The notes beneath the pieces are model-generated. The model saw only the letters and a program-made list of their open reading frames with translations. It did no database searches and was not told the DNA's origin. Position numbers and translations under genes: made by a program. 11,509 nucleotides of DNA from the NCBI GenBank assembly GCA_039024295.1, contig JBCDIQ010000171.1:1-11509 (forward strand), written 5' to 3'. This document shows positions 1 through 7,529 of the stretch, in pieces (the first letter of the stretch is position 1; every line of letters begins with the position of its first letter). Origin of the DNA: JBCDIQ01 sp039024295. GTDB taxonomy: Bacteria > Bacteroidota > Bacteroidia > J057.

Positions 1-1191
1 AAATTCTTCTGCAAGATTTTCGGTAGGAACATCTGTTTGCTGTGGTATTCCCATATTCTTGTACCTGATGACTTCTTCAACGGTGTAGAAATTACCCCCA
101 TGCCCCAAAGGACCTGCTTCTCTTAGGTTGTAAAGCTGAGGGACTTTGAATTTATACTCATCTTCCTGCTTACCGGTAAATCCACCGCGTCCTTTCCTGG
201 CACCCATATCGTCTCCACCTGGTCCATAAATACCAGGACCATCCAAATCAGGCATCCCAAGGGCGTAGAATTCCATGGAGTTAAGTGCAGGCCCTGTATG
301 ACAACTTACGCAATTAGCCTTCCCAAAAAACAGAATGGCCCCCCGTTTTTCTTGCTCGTTCATCGCTGCGCGATCTCCTTTGAGCCACTTTTGGAAAGGG
401 GCCTGATTGGGGAGCAGGGTACGTTCATATGCGGCAATTGCCAATCCTGCATATTCCGCGTCATACCGCTGATCTTCAGGAACACTGGCAAACACCTTGT
501 CAAACATTTCTTTGTAATCCATATCAACCACCCACTTATCGTCCAACCCCAGTCGATGGACACCCATGCCAGCGATTGCCTGAATTTCAACGCCTTCATA
601 TCCGAGGCGGTTTACAGCTTTTGGCGTACCTTCGGTCCACTGGGCTTCCGTGCCAATGTTTGCTCCTGTCGCGCCAAACTGTCCGTTCCAAAGCATCAAC
701 TTTTGGTATGCAACGTTTAGTGCAGACGGCGTGCGGATGGGCTGCACGTCCAGGCTATCAGGGTCGTACATGGGATCCTTATCCCTTCCTTCGCCAAAAT
801 CTCCAAAACCGAGCCCTCCTTCCCCAATTCCTTGCATGCGGCCCGCCTGGAAGCCAGCAGCTACGTGGTGGCAACTTGCACAGGAATAGGTGTACACACT
901 TCTAGGATTGATCGGGTTAATGGCCATGCCTGTTTCATGGTACAGCAGTTTCCCTAGGCCAACTTTATCGGCCGTAATCGGATTTTTTGGATCTTGGGGA
1001 ATAGCCGAAAAGTTACTAGCCGCCGGTAATACAAATGCAGATTTACCGAGTCCAGGGGCAGCATCTTCTAGCTTTTGCTGGAGTTCTACGTCAAGAAATT
1101 CGTATTCTGTTGGAATTTGGTCTTGGGTACAAGCAGTGACGAAAAGAAGAATAAAGAGAAAGGGAAAGTAAATGTGTACAGTTCGGTTCAT
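1..1191 (-). CDS. Di-heme cytochrome c peroxidase / MauG family lipoprotein (3' end beyond the window)
   Basis: The minus-strand frame stays open from the ATG at 1191 to the left edge, giving 397 codons without a stop. The N-terminus has a lipoprotein signal peptide (hydrophobic residues 9-20, lipobox ending VTAC, Cys21), so the protein should be anchored in the periplasm or outer membrane. Two c-type heme motifs are visible: CASCH at 104-108 and CVSCH at 294-298. Between them are family landmarks: LGKLLYHE near 79-86, PIRTPSALN at 151-159 and LWNG at 167-170. The segment PQLYNLREAGPLGHGGNFYT at 351-370 matches the family's C-terminal block, so only a short tail is probably missing. Members reduce hydrogen peroxide with electrons from a donor, or oxidise protein or other substrates as MauG does; which applies here cannot be told. 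A Gly/Asp-rich stretch at 121-146 follows the first heme. The next gene upstream on the same strand is 262 bp away, so independent transcription is likely. Confidence 0.9.
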   Translation of the reverse strand, partial: MNRTVHIYFPFLFILLFVTACTQDQIPTEYEFLDVELQQKLEDAAPGLGKSAFVLPAASNFSAIPQDPKNPITADKVGLGKLLYHETGMAINPINPRSVYTYSCASCHHVAAGFQAGRMQGIGEGGLGFGDFGEGRDKDPMYDPDSLDVQPIRTPSALNVAYQKLMLWNGQFGATGANIGTEAQWTEGTPKAVNRLGYEGVEIQAIAGMGVHRLGLDDKWVVDMDYKEMFDKVFASVPEDQRYDAEYAGLAIAAYERTLLPNQAPFQKWLKGDRAAMNEQEKRGAILFFGKANCVSCHTGPALNSMEFYALGMPDLDGPGIYGPGGDDMGARKGRGGFTGKQEDEYKFKVPQLYNLREAGPLGHGGNFYTVEEVIRYKNMGIPQQTDVPTENLAEEF

Positions 1192-1283
1192 TTCCAGAGG
1201 AAGACTTGTCAGGTGTAAGCATATTTGTGGAGTAGGCCTGCCAACGTCGAATTTTCAACAAAAACTGAGGTTTTTTTAAAAAT

Positions 1284-1318
1284 CCAACATAGACCTTTCA
1301 GTATATACCCGAACCAAA
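1284..1318 (-). promoter_or_regulatory. Weak candidate promoter of the di-heme peroxidase gene
   Basis: Read on the minus strand, TTTG (1315-1318) is followed after 23 bp by TATGTTGG (1284-1291). This is one mismatch from the Bacteroidota -7 consensus TAnnTTTG. The spacer is at the long end of the usual range, and the site would give a 5' leader of about 85 nt. No better site is visible in the 262-bp gap. Confidence 0.25.
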
Positions 1319-1453
1319 GTGCATGCCAAAAGGAGATAAATACTTTTGGAAATACCAGAATGTGGAGATTTTTATCACATAATATTTATGAGATCATTGC
1401 TTTTGCGACAATTTTTTCAATTCCCCTACAATGTGAGCTGAATGACAGTATCT

Positions 1454-3079
1454 TTAGCGATACTTTTTGGAGTAATAGGAAACCTTCTCCCGGTAGGCTT
1501 CATCTCGGGTGGCCTGATAGAGCTTTAAGGCTCTGCCGTAAGCGGTTTGGTAATGACCCTTTAGTTCAGGCGTAGAGAGGATAAACTCCTGGTTGCCGGA
1601 TTCGGCTAGTTGGAGGGCTTGTTCTAGCGTTTGGAGAGAAGCGACCAAATCTTTTTCATTCCCGTTGGCTGCATACACATGCTCTAATACTTCTGACTTG
1701 CTGATAAGCACTTGAAATAGCAGCCGCGTAGGGCCTATGAATTGTCCGGATTGTGGGTTGTGACGAGGGTCATTGGACCGGAAGTTGGGGGAGAGGCAGA
1801 ACAATGCTTTCTGGTAACTGGCAAGTGCCTTGTCCCATTGAGTTTTCTGCTGCCATACAGTTCCCTGGTCACGAAAAATTTCGGCAGCCCCCAAATCATA
1901 GGAATTTCCCCGAAGGGACTGGGCCTTTTCAAAAAAGGTCATTGCTTTATCTGCTTGGCTATTCAACAGGTATCCATGGCCTGTTGCATATGCGAAAGAA
2001 GCCAGTGCCCGATGGTCTTCTCCGTATATCCGTTTTCCTGCCTCAAATGCTTTCTCATAATACATGAGGGCATTCTCCTTTCGTCGATTCAGTTCAAAAG
2101 TATAGCCTAAATGGTAGTAAACAGGGCAGATCAACCTTTTTTTACCTTGATAGCTGGTTTCGATGATGGAGGCAGAAGAACGAAAAGCGTTGATTGCCTC
2201 AGGTAGCTTTTCTGCATCAAGGTAAGTTAACCCAAGGTAATAATACACCTCTGCGGTAAGGGCATGTTGTGCACCAAGTTCCCCAAGGTACACGGTGAGG
2301 GCCGTCTGAAGGGCATCCAAGGCCTTTTCAGGCATAGCATTAATCCTGTAATGGTTCCCCAACATTCGGTAGGCTTTCCCTACCCGAATATCTTTTTCCC
2401 CATACATCTCCTGCCTGAGGCGAACTGCTTCTACCCCATAAAATTCTGCCTTGTCGAGTTCCCCATTTCGTTCATAGGCCCTTGCGAGATTTCCACAAAA
2501 GTCTGCGGTGTATCGTTTTCGGGTGGAGTCTACCGACATGGCCATGTGAAGAAATTGCAGGGCATCGTCAACCTTGCCCACGGCTAGGTAGCATTCTCCG
2601 ATGGTCGACCGGACATATGCAGTTGCCCGGTGGGTAGGAGACAGCTCTTGCATGCGTATGTTTAAGGCCTTCTCCAGAAACCCAATTGCTTGCTGGTATT
2701 GGGACTGTTGCATGTACACACTCCCTTTTTCAAAGTAGGTGTCTGAAAGATTTAGGCGAAGTTGATCCGAAAACCTTCTGCTGTCCTGAAGTGCCTGTTC
2801 CAAGATGTTGAGGGCATCACTGTGCTTAAATGCATGGCGATAGGCCCTGGCTGCATGGTTTCGCGCATTCAGTATATTCCTGGGCATGTCCGCCTCAACA
2901 TATAGCTTGGCTGCTTGTAGGTAAAGTTGAGCTGCATTCTCAAAATGACCGGTTTTGTAAACCCCCTCAGCTCTCCGAAACATAAGGTCTCCCCTTTGAG
3001 CAGGGGAACTACCCGCCTGCCCAAATCCTGGAACTATGGCCATTAAGAACAGACAACTGAATACATACAGGGTTTTCAT
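1454..3079 (-). CDS. Secreted tetratricopeptide (TPR) repeat protein
   Basis: This is a 541-residue protein if translation starts at the ATG at 3079; an upstream in-frame ATG at 3109 would add 10 residues. I prefer 3079 because it gives a clean signal peptide: MKT, then a hydrophobic core to about residue 17, with cleavage near GFG-QAG at residue 20. Export to the periplasm or outside is therefore expected. From about residue 30 to 420 there are roughly ten TPR-like helical hairpins with the usual small and aromatic pattern (for example YLGLTYLDAEKLPEAINAF and YYHLGYTFELNRRKENALMY). TPR arrays are protein-binding scaffolds; the partner is unknown. The C-terminal 110 residues are helical and less repetitive, and resemble the linker that precedes a CHAT domain in long TPR-CHAT proteins, but no CHAT domain follows. 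The GNAT gene ends 42 bp upstream on the same strand, so co-transcription is plausible. Function beyond scaffold is not recognisable. Confidence 0.88.
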   Translation of the reverse strand: MKTLYVFSCLFLMAIVPGFGQAGSSPAQRGDLMFRRAEGVYKTGHFENAAQLYLQAAKLYVEADMPRNILNARNHAARAYRHAFKHSDALNILEQALQDSRRFSDQLRLNLSDTYFEKGSVYMQQSQYQQAIGFLEKALNIRMQELSPTHRATAYVRSTIGECYLAVGKVDDALQFLHMAMSVDSTRKRYTADFCGNLARAYERNGELDKAEFYGVEAVRLRQEMYGEKDIRVGKAYRMLGNHYRINAMPEKALDALQTALTVYLGELGAQHALTAEVYYYLGLTYLDAEKLPEAINAFRSSASIIETSYQGKKRLICPVYYHLGYTFELNRRKENALMYYEKAFEAGKRIYGEDHRALASFAYATGHGYLLNSQADKAMTFFEKAQSLRGNSYDLGAAEIFRDQGTVWQQKTQWDKALASYQKALFCLSPNFRSNDPRHNPQSGQFIGPTRLLFQVLISKSEVLEHVYAANGNEKDLVASLQTLEQALQLAESGNQEFILSTPELKGHYQTAYGRALKLYQATRDEAYREKVSYYSKKYR

Positions 3080-3121
3080 ACTACGTACCATTACAAAGTC
3101 TATACCCAAAGGAAAACTGCC

Positions 3122-3577
3122 TCAATTCAGTTGCAGTTCCATCTCATATTTATCAAGGTTATTCCCGTGAAATCCTTCTTTTTTACGCGTAACCAAAAAG
3201 CCGAATTTCTCGAAAAAACGGTAATTTTTTTGTGTGCTGTCCACAATAGCAATTTTACCTTCAGGCATGAGTTCACGGATTTTCTCAATCCTGTAGTTGA
3301 GGAGTTTTTGTCCATATCCCTTTTTGTGATAGGCACGATGCACCATTCCCCAAGCTAGCACAGCACGTTTCTGCTCAAAGTTGATGTAAAATCCACCACA
3401 AGCCACCACTTTGCCTGCTTCTTCAATTACATAATAGTGCTGCTCATGCATATCAACCCTGCCCAGCCAACGCAGGTAATTATTACCATCAAGTTTGGTA
3501 AAGAATTCGTCAGCGTCAGACTTAAAAATAGCCAAGCAGTCTTCTTTGTCGGAATCTTTATATGGTCTGATTTTCAT
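3122..3577 (-). CDS. GNAT family N-acetyltransferase
   Basis: This is a 151-residue protein when started at the ATG at 3577. The frame is open to an ATG at 3622, but the extra 15 residues do not look like the family, whereas MKIRPYKDSDKEDCLAIF is a typical GNAT beginning (strand 1 and helix 1). Residues 46-80 supply the central strands (YYVIEEAGKVVACGGFYI, then AVLAWGMVH). The acetyl-CoA pyrophosphate loop is HKKGYGQKLL at 84-93; its first position is His rather than the usual Gln or Arg. NYRFFEKFGF at 118-127 is the typical C-terminal motif with a Tyr that can act as general acid. The enzyme should transfer an acetyl group from acetyl-CoA to an amine; the substrate cannot be predicted. A TATATTTA (3606-3613, minus strand) resembles a -7 box and would suit the 3577 start. 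The gene is divergent from the beta-helix gene and lies upstream of the TPR gene. Confidence 0.85.
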   Translation of the reverse strand: MKIRPYKDSDKEDCLAIFKSDADEFFTKLDGNNYLRWLGRVDMHEQHYYVIEEAGKVVACGGFYINFEQKRAVLAWGMVHRAYHKKGYGQKLLNYRIEKIRELMPEGKIAIVDSTQKNYRFFEKFGFLVTRKKEGFHGNNLDKYEMELQLN

Positions 3578-3658
3578 GTGTTTCTGATTTGGATGATTGA
3601 GGAAGTAAATATAATGATTCAATGAGAATTAACAGGTAAGTTCCTCCTACGCATTGTC

Positions 3659-3688
3659 TTTGATTTTGATTCAAGAGGTTAGAATTTG
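3659..3688 (+). promoter_or_regulatory. Candidate promoter of the small secreted beta-helix-like protein gene
   Basis: TTTG at 3659-3662 is followed after a 17-bp spacer by TA at 3680-3681 and TTTG at 3685-3688. This resembles the Bacteroidota pattern TTTG-N17-23-TAnnTTTG, but with three rather than two bases inside the -7 element. Transcription would begin near 3695. That rules out the ATG at 3654 and leaves those at 3711 and 3735. Confidence 0.4.
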
Positions 3689-3734
3689 GTACGAAATTAG
3701 CAGAAGATTTATGAAGCCGAATTTTTTGCCCTGT

Positions 3735-4250
3735 ATGAAATACTTTATCCTTCTCTTGTTGGGAGCTGCCATGAGCTTCCCTATGAACCTGACCGCCCAG
3801 GAGTACTATTTTCTAGCCCTGGAAGACTGTCAATATGATAATCCTGCAAACTGGTATCCCGTCTACCCTGGTGAATACGTTCAACCTGGGACAAAGGTGG
3901 TGATACAGGAAGATGCTTCATTAGGCTCCATCGAGCTTGAAGTAGATGGTGAACTAATCATCAGCCCTGGAAGCATGCTGAGTGCCCACAAAGGGAGCAT
4001 CCAAGTCAATCCCAATGCCCGTCTTACCAATCATGGTATGCTCATGGCAAAGACCTTGCACAACCAAGGTGCTATGCATAACGGACAGCATTCCTATATG
4101 TTATTGGTAGCCTATTATGGATATAAAAATGCCATCATGGACCAGCCCTCTCAGGCGCGCTGTATAGTTTTGGCCGAGGCCCTTGGGTTGGATTGCCGGA
4201 TGATGACCAGATTTTTAAATGCCAGCAGCTTAATGGCAATGGCTGAATAA
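3735..4250 (+). CDS. Small secreted protein with beta-helix-like repeats, function unknown
   Basis: I do not recognise a named family. From the ATG at 3735 the product has 171 residues with a signal peptide (MKYFILLLLGAAM core, cleavage near residue 21, LTA-QEYY). Upstream in-frame ATGs at 3654 and 3711 give longer forms; 3735 gives the best signal peptide. Residues 36-60 (NPANWYP, then PGTKVVIQED) resemble the short NW...VxI opening of bacterial surface beta-helix proteins. Residues 64-116 show a repeating pattern of Gly, Asn and alternating hydrophobics (LEVDGELIISPGSML, GSIQVNPNARLTNHG, AKTLHNQGAMHNG), consistent with three or four coils of a small solenoid. The C-terminal 50 residues look helical and have no visible cell-surface sorting domain. 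Three Cys occur in the mature part (32, 143 and 154). The gene ends in a strong terminator and appears monocistronic. Confidence 0.75.
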   Translation: MKYFILLLLGAAMSFPMNLTAQEYYFLALEDCQYDNPANWYPVYPGEYVQPGTKVVIQEDASLGSIELEVDGELIISPGSMLSAHKGSIQVNPNARLTNHGMLMAKTLHNQGAMHNGQHSYMLLVAYYGYKNAIMDQPSQARCIVLAEALGLDCRMMTRFLNASSLMAMAE

Positions 4251-4307
4251 AGGGTTTGTTGAGTCTTAACGGCAGACCTACCCTGTATTCCAGGAGGAAA
4301 AGAATAT

Positions 4308-4340
4308 GAAAGAGGACGAACCCGTTCTCTTTTTTCTTTT
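4308..4340 (+). terminator. Intrinsic terminator after the beta-helix-like gene
   Basis: A 10-11 bp stem (left arm AAAGAGGACG at 4309-4318, right arm CGTTCTCTTT at 4323-4332, one G-T pair) encloses the 4-base loop AACC. It is followed by a T-rich tract to 4340. It lies 58 bp past the stop codon. It separates this gene from the transporter, whose earliest in-frame ATG (4340) falls inside the T tract. Confidence 0.85.
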
Positions 4341-4402
4341 TGGGTATGAGGTTCTATTTGGGGGAGGTTTTTAATAACTTATGCCCTCCTTCCTGCTTCC
4401 TC

Positions 4403-5686
4403 ATGTCTACCCCACGTACAGTTTCCGTCTTTCCCATCCTATTGGTCAACTTCATAGGAACCTTTGGGTTCAGTTTGGTCTTGCCATTTCTGGTGTTTCT
4501 GGTATTAGATTTTGGGGGAAATGAACTCATTTACGGATTGGTTGGGGCTGTTTATTCTGGTTTTCAATTTATTGGTGCACCTATTTTAGGAAGATGGTCG
4601 GATAAATATGGCCGTCGTATCATCCTGCTATTGAGTCAGGGAGGGACATTTCTGGCATGGTGCCTGTTTGTGGTGGCCCTTTTGGTACCTCATATTTCTT
4701 GGTTTGAGGTAGAAGGTTCCTTTCTAGGTGATTTTTCCCTCACACTTCCCCTGGTGATACTTGTGGTAGCACGCGCATTGGATGGGTTGACAGGGGGAAA
4801 TATATCTGTTGCCCAGGCTTACATGGCTGATATTACAGATGAAGAGAATCGGAAAAAGAATTATGGCCAATTGGCAGCTTCTACCAACCTGGGATTTATG
4901 CTAGGCCCAGCACTCGCAGGCTTACTTGGGGCCACGGTGCTAGGGGAACTCTTACCTGTTTCCCTCGCCTTGGTCATATCCCTGGTCGCTATGCTGTTGA
5001 TTTACTTCAGGTTACCAGAGTCCAAACCCTGTGTTCCAAATTGGTCGTTCAGCCTGCGAACCAAATTCAAAGCCTTTGGTCAGGATAAAGAGTGTTTTGA
5101 AACAGAAGGGGAAAACAATCGACTTGGGTTTTCAGCAGCTCTCCGGCTTCCAAATGTTGGGCTCATGATTTCGTTGTATTTCCTGATCTTCCTGGCCTTT
5201 AATTTTTTCTACGTTGGCTTCCCCATTTATGCGGTAAAATCGCTGGATTGGAGCACCGTTCAACTGGGCATCTTTTTTACTCTGATCAGTTCGCTGACCA
5301 TCTTGGTAGAAGGCCCCATTCTGACGCGACTGGCCAAGCGATTTGCCGAAAGCACCTTGATTGTGGTAGGTGGAATCTTACTGACGGTCAATTTCGTGCT
5401 GATCGTACTTGGGGGTGAATACGGTATTTGGATTGCGGCACTTTTCTTCGCCTGCGGCAACGGCCTGATGTGGCCATCCTTCCTGGCCCTACTTGCAAGT
5501 GTAGCTGGCACCAAACACCAAGGGGCCATTCAAGGATATGCTAGCAGTGGCGGTAGTTTGGCCAGTGTGATAGGATTGGTGGCAGGAGGATTTCTGTACG
5601 GCCTAATCGGCACTAGCTCTTTTCTGATTGCTGCTGCACTCATGGGAATCATTGTACTGATTGTTGGGGGATCCTTTAGGAAGTAA
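4403..5686 (+). CDS. MFS transporter, TetA/DHA1-like multidrug or tetracycline-type efflux
   Basis: The product has 427 residues from the ATG at 4403. An in-frame ATG at 4340 sits in the preceding terminator and adds a non-hydrophobic leader, so I reject it. The protein is very hydrophobic with about 12 membrane helices in two halves joined by a polar loop at about 205-245. MFS motif A, GRWSDKYGRR, is at 63-72 in the helix 2-3 loop. The helix 4-5 region LDGLTGGNISVAQAYMADIT (126-145) and the motif C-like NLGFMLGPALAGLLG (162-176) are the pattern seen in drug/proton antiporters of the TetA group. It should sit in the inner membrane and export a small molecule in exchange for protons; the substrate is unknown and resistance should not be assumed. 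A TTTG (4357-4360) 19 bp before a TATG may be part of a weak promoter. The 3' end overlaps the convergent acyltransferase gene by 11 bp. Confidence 0.9.
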   Translation: MSTPRTVSVFPILLVNFIGTFGFSLVLPFLVFLVLDFGGNELIYGLVGAVYSGFQFIGAPILGRWSDKYGRRIILLLSQGGTFLAWCLFVVALLVPHISWFEVEGSFLGDFSLTLPLVILVVARALDGLTGGNISVAQAYMADITDEENRKKNYGQLAASTNLGFMLGPALAGLLGATVLGELLPVSLALVISLVAMLLIYFRLPESKPCVPNWSFSLRTKFKAFGQDKECFETEGENNRLGFSAALRLPNVGLMISLYFLIFLAFNFFYVGFPIYAVKSLDWSTVQLGIFFTLISSLTILVEGPILTRLAKRFAESTLIVVGGILLTVNFVLIVLGGEYGIWIAALFFACGNGLMWPSFLALLASVAGTKHQGAIQGYASSGGSLASVIGLVAGGFLYGLIGTSSFLIAAALMGIIVLIVGGSFRK

Positions 5687-6443
5687 CCCCTTGGCCCATT
5701 TCTACCCATCCTTCTCCTAGCTGACGAGAAGTCTCCTTCATCCAGGCATACACCTGCTGACGCAGCAATTCTCCGTCTTCTGATTCAATGACATCTCCAA
5801 ACCGAACCCTTACGCGGGTGACGGGCTTTTGAAAGCAACGGATAAAATGCGGGATGAACCTGTCATCGTCAATAAATGCATCCAGGCGATGTTGATACTC
5901 AATTGCTACTGGCATCACGGGAATGTCTCCGCCTGCGGCGACATGAAACATTCCTGGCCTTAACTCTCCAATCGTGGGGTAGGCATACGTAGTCCCTTCT
6001 GGAAAGACGACAACTGAAAATCCTTCTAACAACCTGCGACGCATTTCTTCCCGAGTTTTGCGGCGGCTGTCCTTGTCTTCTCGGTCCACAAAAACAGTCT
6101 TTGCCAACATCGCTCCCCACCCAATAAACGGCCATCTTTTTACAGAAGCCTTTGCCACGTGTGTTACATGGGTAAACAAGGGAATGAAAATTACATCGAT
6201 GTAGGATCGGTGGTTGGGCAATATCAGTACGTGTCGCTCTGGGAATTTGCCACTGAACTCAACTTGGACATTCAATAGCTTTCCACAAGCAATTGACCAT
6301 CCCTTCAGAGAACTGTGGATGACCCAGGGAGCACCCGGATTGAAGATGAACAGGATAGCCGTTCGCAGCAGGTAATAAACCACCACGATCAGGAAAAGGA
6401 CCAACCTGATGATGGCCCTGAAAATACCAATGATTTTTTGCAT
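5676..6443 (-). CDS. plsC: Lysophospholipid acyltransferase (1-acylglycerol-3-phosphate O-acyltransferase family)
   Basis: This 255-residue protein has the four acyltransferase blocks in order: NHRSYID at 77-83 (the HX4D catalytic motif, H78 and D83), FVDRED at 118-123, FPEGT at 147-151 and VMPVAI at 176-181. A hydrophobic N-terminal segment (about 11-35) should hold it in the inner membrane. The family transfers an acyl group from acyl-ACP or acyl-CoA to lysophosphatidic acid, making phosphatidic acid. Acylation of another lysolipid, such as an ornithine lipid precursor, is possible, because motifs alone do not separate these activities. The start codon lies 5 bp downstream of the asd stop codon, so the two genes are almost surely co-transcribed. 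Its stop codon lies inside the end of the convergent MFS transporter gene. Confidence 0.9.
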   Translation of the reverse strand: MQKIIGIFRAIIRLVLFLIVVVYYLLRTAILFIFNPGAPWVIHSSLKGWSIACGKLLNVQVEFSGKFPERHVLILPNHRSYIDVIFIPLFTHVTHVAKASVKRWPFIGWGAMLAKTVFVDREDKDSRRKTREEMRRRLLEGFSVVVFPEGTTYAYPTIGELRPGMFHVAAGGDIPVMPVAIEYQHRLDAFIDDDRFIPHFIRCFQKPVTRVRVRFGDVIESEDGELLRQQVYAWMKETSRQLGEGWVEMGQGVTS

Positions 6444-6448
6444 AAAGC

Positions 6449-7435
6449 TCAGACAGCCAACCGCTCAGCAACGCGCTGGGCAATTTGAACGGCATTTGTT
6501 GCCGCACCCTTCCGTAAATTATCTGCCACAATCCACATGTTGAGTGCGTTAAGGGCAGATGGATCACGCCGAATACGGCCTACAAACACTTCATTTTTTC
6601 CGTGAGCATCCCTAACCGTAGGGTACTGGAGGGTTTCAGGATCGTCTTTTACGATTATTCCAGGGGTTGCTGCAAGTAGTTCCCGAACCTTACCGACTTC
6701 GATCTCGGAATGAAATTCTACATTTACGGCCTCAGAGTGACCACCAATTACCGGTACCCGCACAGCGGTTGCAGAAAGCCCGATGCTGTCGTCCGCCAAA
6801 ATTTTGCGGGTTTCATGCACCAGCTTCATTTCTTCCTTGGTGTAATCATTTTCCAGAAATACATCACAATGGGGGAGGCAATTCAGGTCAATAGGTTGGG
6901 GATAAACAGCTTCTACCGTCTTTCCATTTCTTTCTCCCATCAACTGATCAACCGCTGCCTTACCGGTGCCGGTTACACTTTGGTACGTAGAAACGATCAC
7001 GCGCTTGAGGCCATACGCTGCATGGAGCGGGGCAAGTGCCAGGACCATTTGAATGGTGGAACAGTTAGGATTAGCGATAATTTTATGTCCTTGAACCGCA
7101 TCCATATTGATCTCTGGAACCACTAATGGGACATTGGGTTCCATTCTCCAAGCAGAAGAATTATCAATCACCACAGTACCGACTTCTGCAAACTTGGGAG
7201 CAAAGGCTTTACTGGTGGTTCCACCAGCGGAAAAAATCGCAATATCAGGACGCTCTGCAATGGCTGCCTCCATCCCAACGACGGTATGAGGTTTGCCCTT
7301 GAAATCGACCGTCTTACCTACTGAGCGCTCAGAGGCAACAGCTAATAATTCGGAGAGAGGAAATTGCGTCTCTTCTAAGACGCGCAACATTTCTTGGCCT
7401 ACGAGGCCCGTTGCACCTACAACAGCTACTTTCAT
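6449..7435 (-). CDS. asd: Aspartate-semialdehyde dehydrogenase
   Basis: The product has 328 residues from the ATG at 7435. An ATG at 7453 would add six residues but lies about at the predicted transcription start, and MKVAVVGATG is the usual family N-terminus. The enzyme reduces aspartyl phosphate to aspartate semialdehyde with NADPH, the branch point to lysine/diaminopimelate, threonine and methionine, in the cytoplasm. Visible are the Rossmann loop GATGLVG at 7-13, the NPNCSTIQ block with catalytic Cys125 (122-129), Gln152 in YQSVTGTGKAAVDQL, Arg226 and the His233 motif GGHSEAVNVEF (231-241). Length and all key residues are normal. It is the first gene of a two-gene unit with plsC, driven by the promoter-like site at 7461-7491. 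Confidence 0.96.
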   Translation of the reverse strand: MKVAVVGATGLVGQEMLRVLEETQFPLSELLAVASERSVGKTVDFKGKPHTVVGMEAAIAERPDIAIFSAGGTTSKAFAPKFAEVGTVVIDNSSAWRMEPNVPLVVPEINMDAVQGHKIIANPNCSTIQMVLALAPLHAAYGLKRVIVSTYQSVTGTGKAAVDQLMGERNGKTVEAVYPQPIDLNCLPHCDVFLENDYTKEEMKLVHETRKILADDSIGLSATAVRVPVIGGHSEAVNVEFHSEIEVGKVRELLAATPGIIVKDDPETLQYPTVRDAHGKNEVFVGRIRRDPSALNALNMWIVADNLRKGAATNAVQIAQRVAERLAV

Positions 7436-7460
7436 CAGATTCAAGGTTAACAATTCTGCT

Positions 7461-7491
7461 CAAAAATACGGTAGCTGATTAATTAATGAAA
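7461..7491 (-). promoter_or_regulatory. Candidate promoter of asd-plsC
   Basis: Read on the minus strand, TTTC (7488-7491, one mismatch to TTTG) is followed by a 19-bp spacer and TATTTTTG (7461-7468), a perfect match to the Bacteroidota -7 consensus TAnnTTTG. The predicted start of transcription is near 7455, giving a leader of about 20 nt before the ATG at 7435. Confidence 0.55.
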
Positions 7492-7501
7492 TGACTTTTA
7501 T

Positions 7502-7522
7502 ACAAAAAAACGGGTAGACCGT
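7502..7522 (-). terminator. Weak intrinsic terminator after the lytic transglycosylase gene
   Basis: On the minus strand, ACGG-TCTAC-CCGT (7522-7510) forms a short 4-bp stem followed by a run of seven Ts. It starts about 8 nt past the stop codon. The stem is short, so termination may be partial, with read-through into asd. Confidence 0.4.
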
Positions 7523-7529
7523 GGGCCTG

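Noticed and set aside
298..1171. Plus-strand reading frames opposite the di-heme peroxidase gene
   Set aside because: They are shadows of the minus-strand gene. Only the minus strand encodes a recognisable family with two CxxCH motifs and a signal peptide.
1447..1468. Hairpin AGTATC-tttagc-GATACT followed by Ts on the plus strand, over the stop codon of the TPR gene
   Set aside because: The stem is only 6 AT-rich base pairs, and no plus-strand gene ends here. On the minus strand no T run follows, so it is not a credible terminator.
4403..5686. Calling the MFS transporter a tetracycline resistance gene
   Set aside because: The motifs show only TetA/DHA1-type similarity. Chromosomal MFS pumps of this type have varied substrates, and there is no TetR-type regulator or mobile context here.
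6667..7289. Plus-strand reading frames opposite asd
   Set aside because: They lie entirely antisense to a full-length, conserved asd gene and have no recognisable domains.
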